DNA of 64,000 nt from Acidimicrobiia bacterium (GTDB lineage Bacteria > Actinomycetota > Acidimicrobiia > Acidimicrobiales > Poriferisodalaceae), in assembly GCA_022820925.1 (NCBI GenBank), contig JAJEEO010000006.1, positions 62,001 through 126,000 of the forward strand, read 5' to 3'. Shown piece by piece: positions 63,999 to 64,000 of this stretch (positions within the stretch are counted from its first letter, which is position 1; each line of letters starts with the position of its first letter). The translations under genes were made by a program, and so were the position numbers. The notes beneath the pieces were generated by a model. It saw only the letters and a list, made by a program, of their open reading frames with translations, was not told where the DNA came from and searched no databases.

Positions 63999-64000
63999 AA

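Overview
The window is high-GC, gene-dense DNA from an actinobacterium, and the gene content fits the class Acidimicrobiia best (inference). Pointers are: an HspR-controlled dnaK-grpE-dnaJ-hspR cluster followed by clpB; DUF2017 next to clpS; a caa3-type oxidase whose CtaC carries a cytochrome c domain; an F420-type luciferase-like enzyme; a mycobacterial-type dCTP deaminase; and a UGSC-family selenoprotein. GTG starts, 1-4 base gene overlaps (ATGA, GTGA, TGATG) and tRNA genes without encoded CCA are common.

Layout. 1-6325 is a defence-type island: the end of an unidentified gene, an AbiEi/AbiEii toxin-antitoxin pair, hsdM and hsdS of a type I restriction-modification system, a radC-like gene, and a TIGR02391/DUF5343 pair. 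It lies on the 3' side of a tRNA-Gly gene (6723-6793). 6931-12000 holds dcd, a large membrane Fe-S oxidoreductase, a cyclic-nucleotide-binding protein, a P-II protein and gpmA, the last flanked by two covarying hairpin repeats. 12022-18664 is the chaperone block, with HspR-type (HAIR) operators before dnaK and clpB. 18825-31034 is an almost complete set of de novo purine genes (purA, D, E, B, C, S, Q, L, F, M), interrupted only by a small antisense gene between purQ and purL. Then come a malic enzyme with an ACT domain, tRNA-Asp/tRNA-Phe, an AlkX/YcaQ-like glycosylase, rpmB-rpmG, an LLM-family oxidoreductase and a NUDIX hydrolase.

36400-45600 is accessory. It has a HicAB-like pair, a two-component system, a low-complexity exported protein, and a cluster of small two-helix membrane proteins with duplicated, partly broken copies (one intact relative lies inverted at 37124-37567). 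It ends with a serine recombinase beside tRNA-Glu. None of the small membrane proteins or the exported protein is a family I recognise.

45776-56308 runs from DUF2017 and clpS through haem A/O synthesis (ctaA, ctaB) into a cytochrome oxidase operon. The working caa3 oxidase genes (ctaC, ctaD, ctaE and a subunit IV) are preceded by three paralogous membrane genes. The first is a subunit I-like protein that has lost all six haem/copper histidine ligands.

56347-58146 is one gene read through an in-frame TGA inside a Cys-Sec-Gly-Ser-Cys motif, so a selenoprotein. The window ends with an NCS2 permease fused to an ATPase-like domain, serS, two crcB/fluC genes, a poly-gamma-glutamate hydrolase-like gene, ccdA, and an array of hairpins with an exact 28-base period that continues past the edge.
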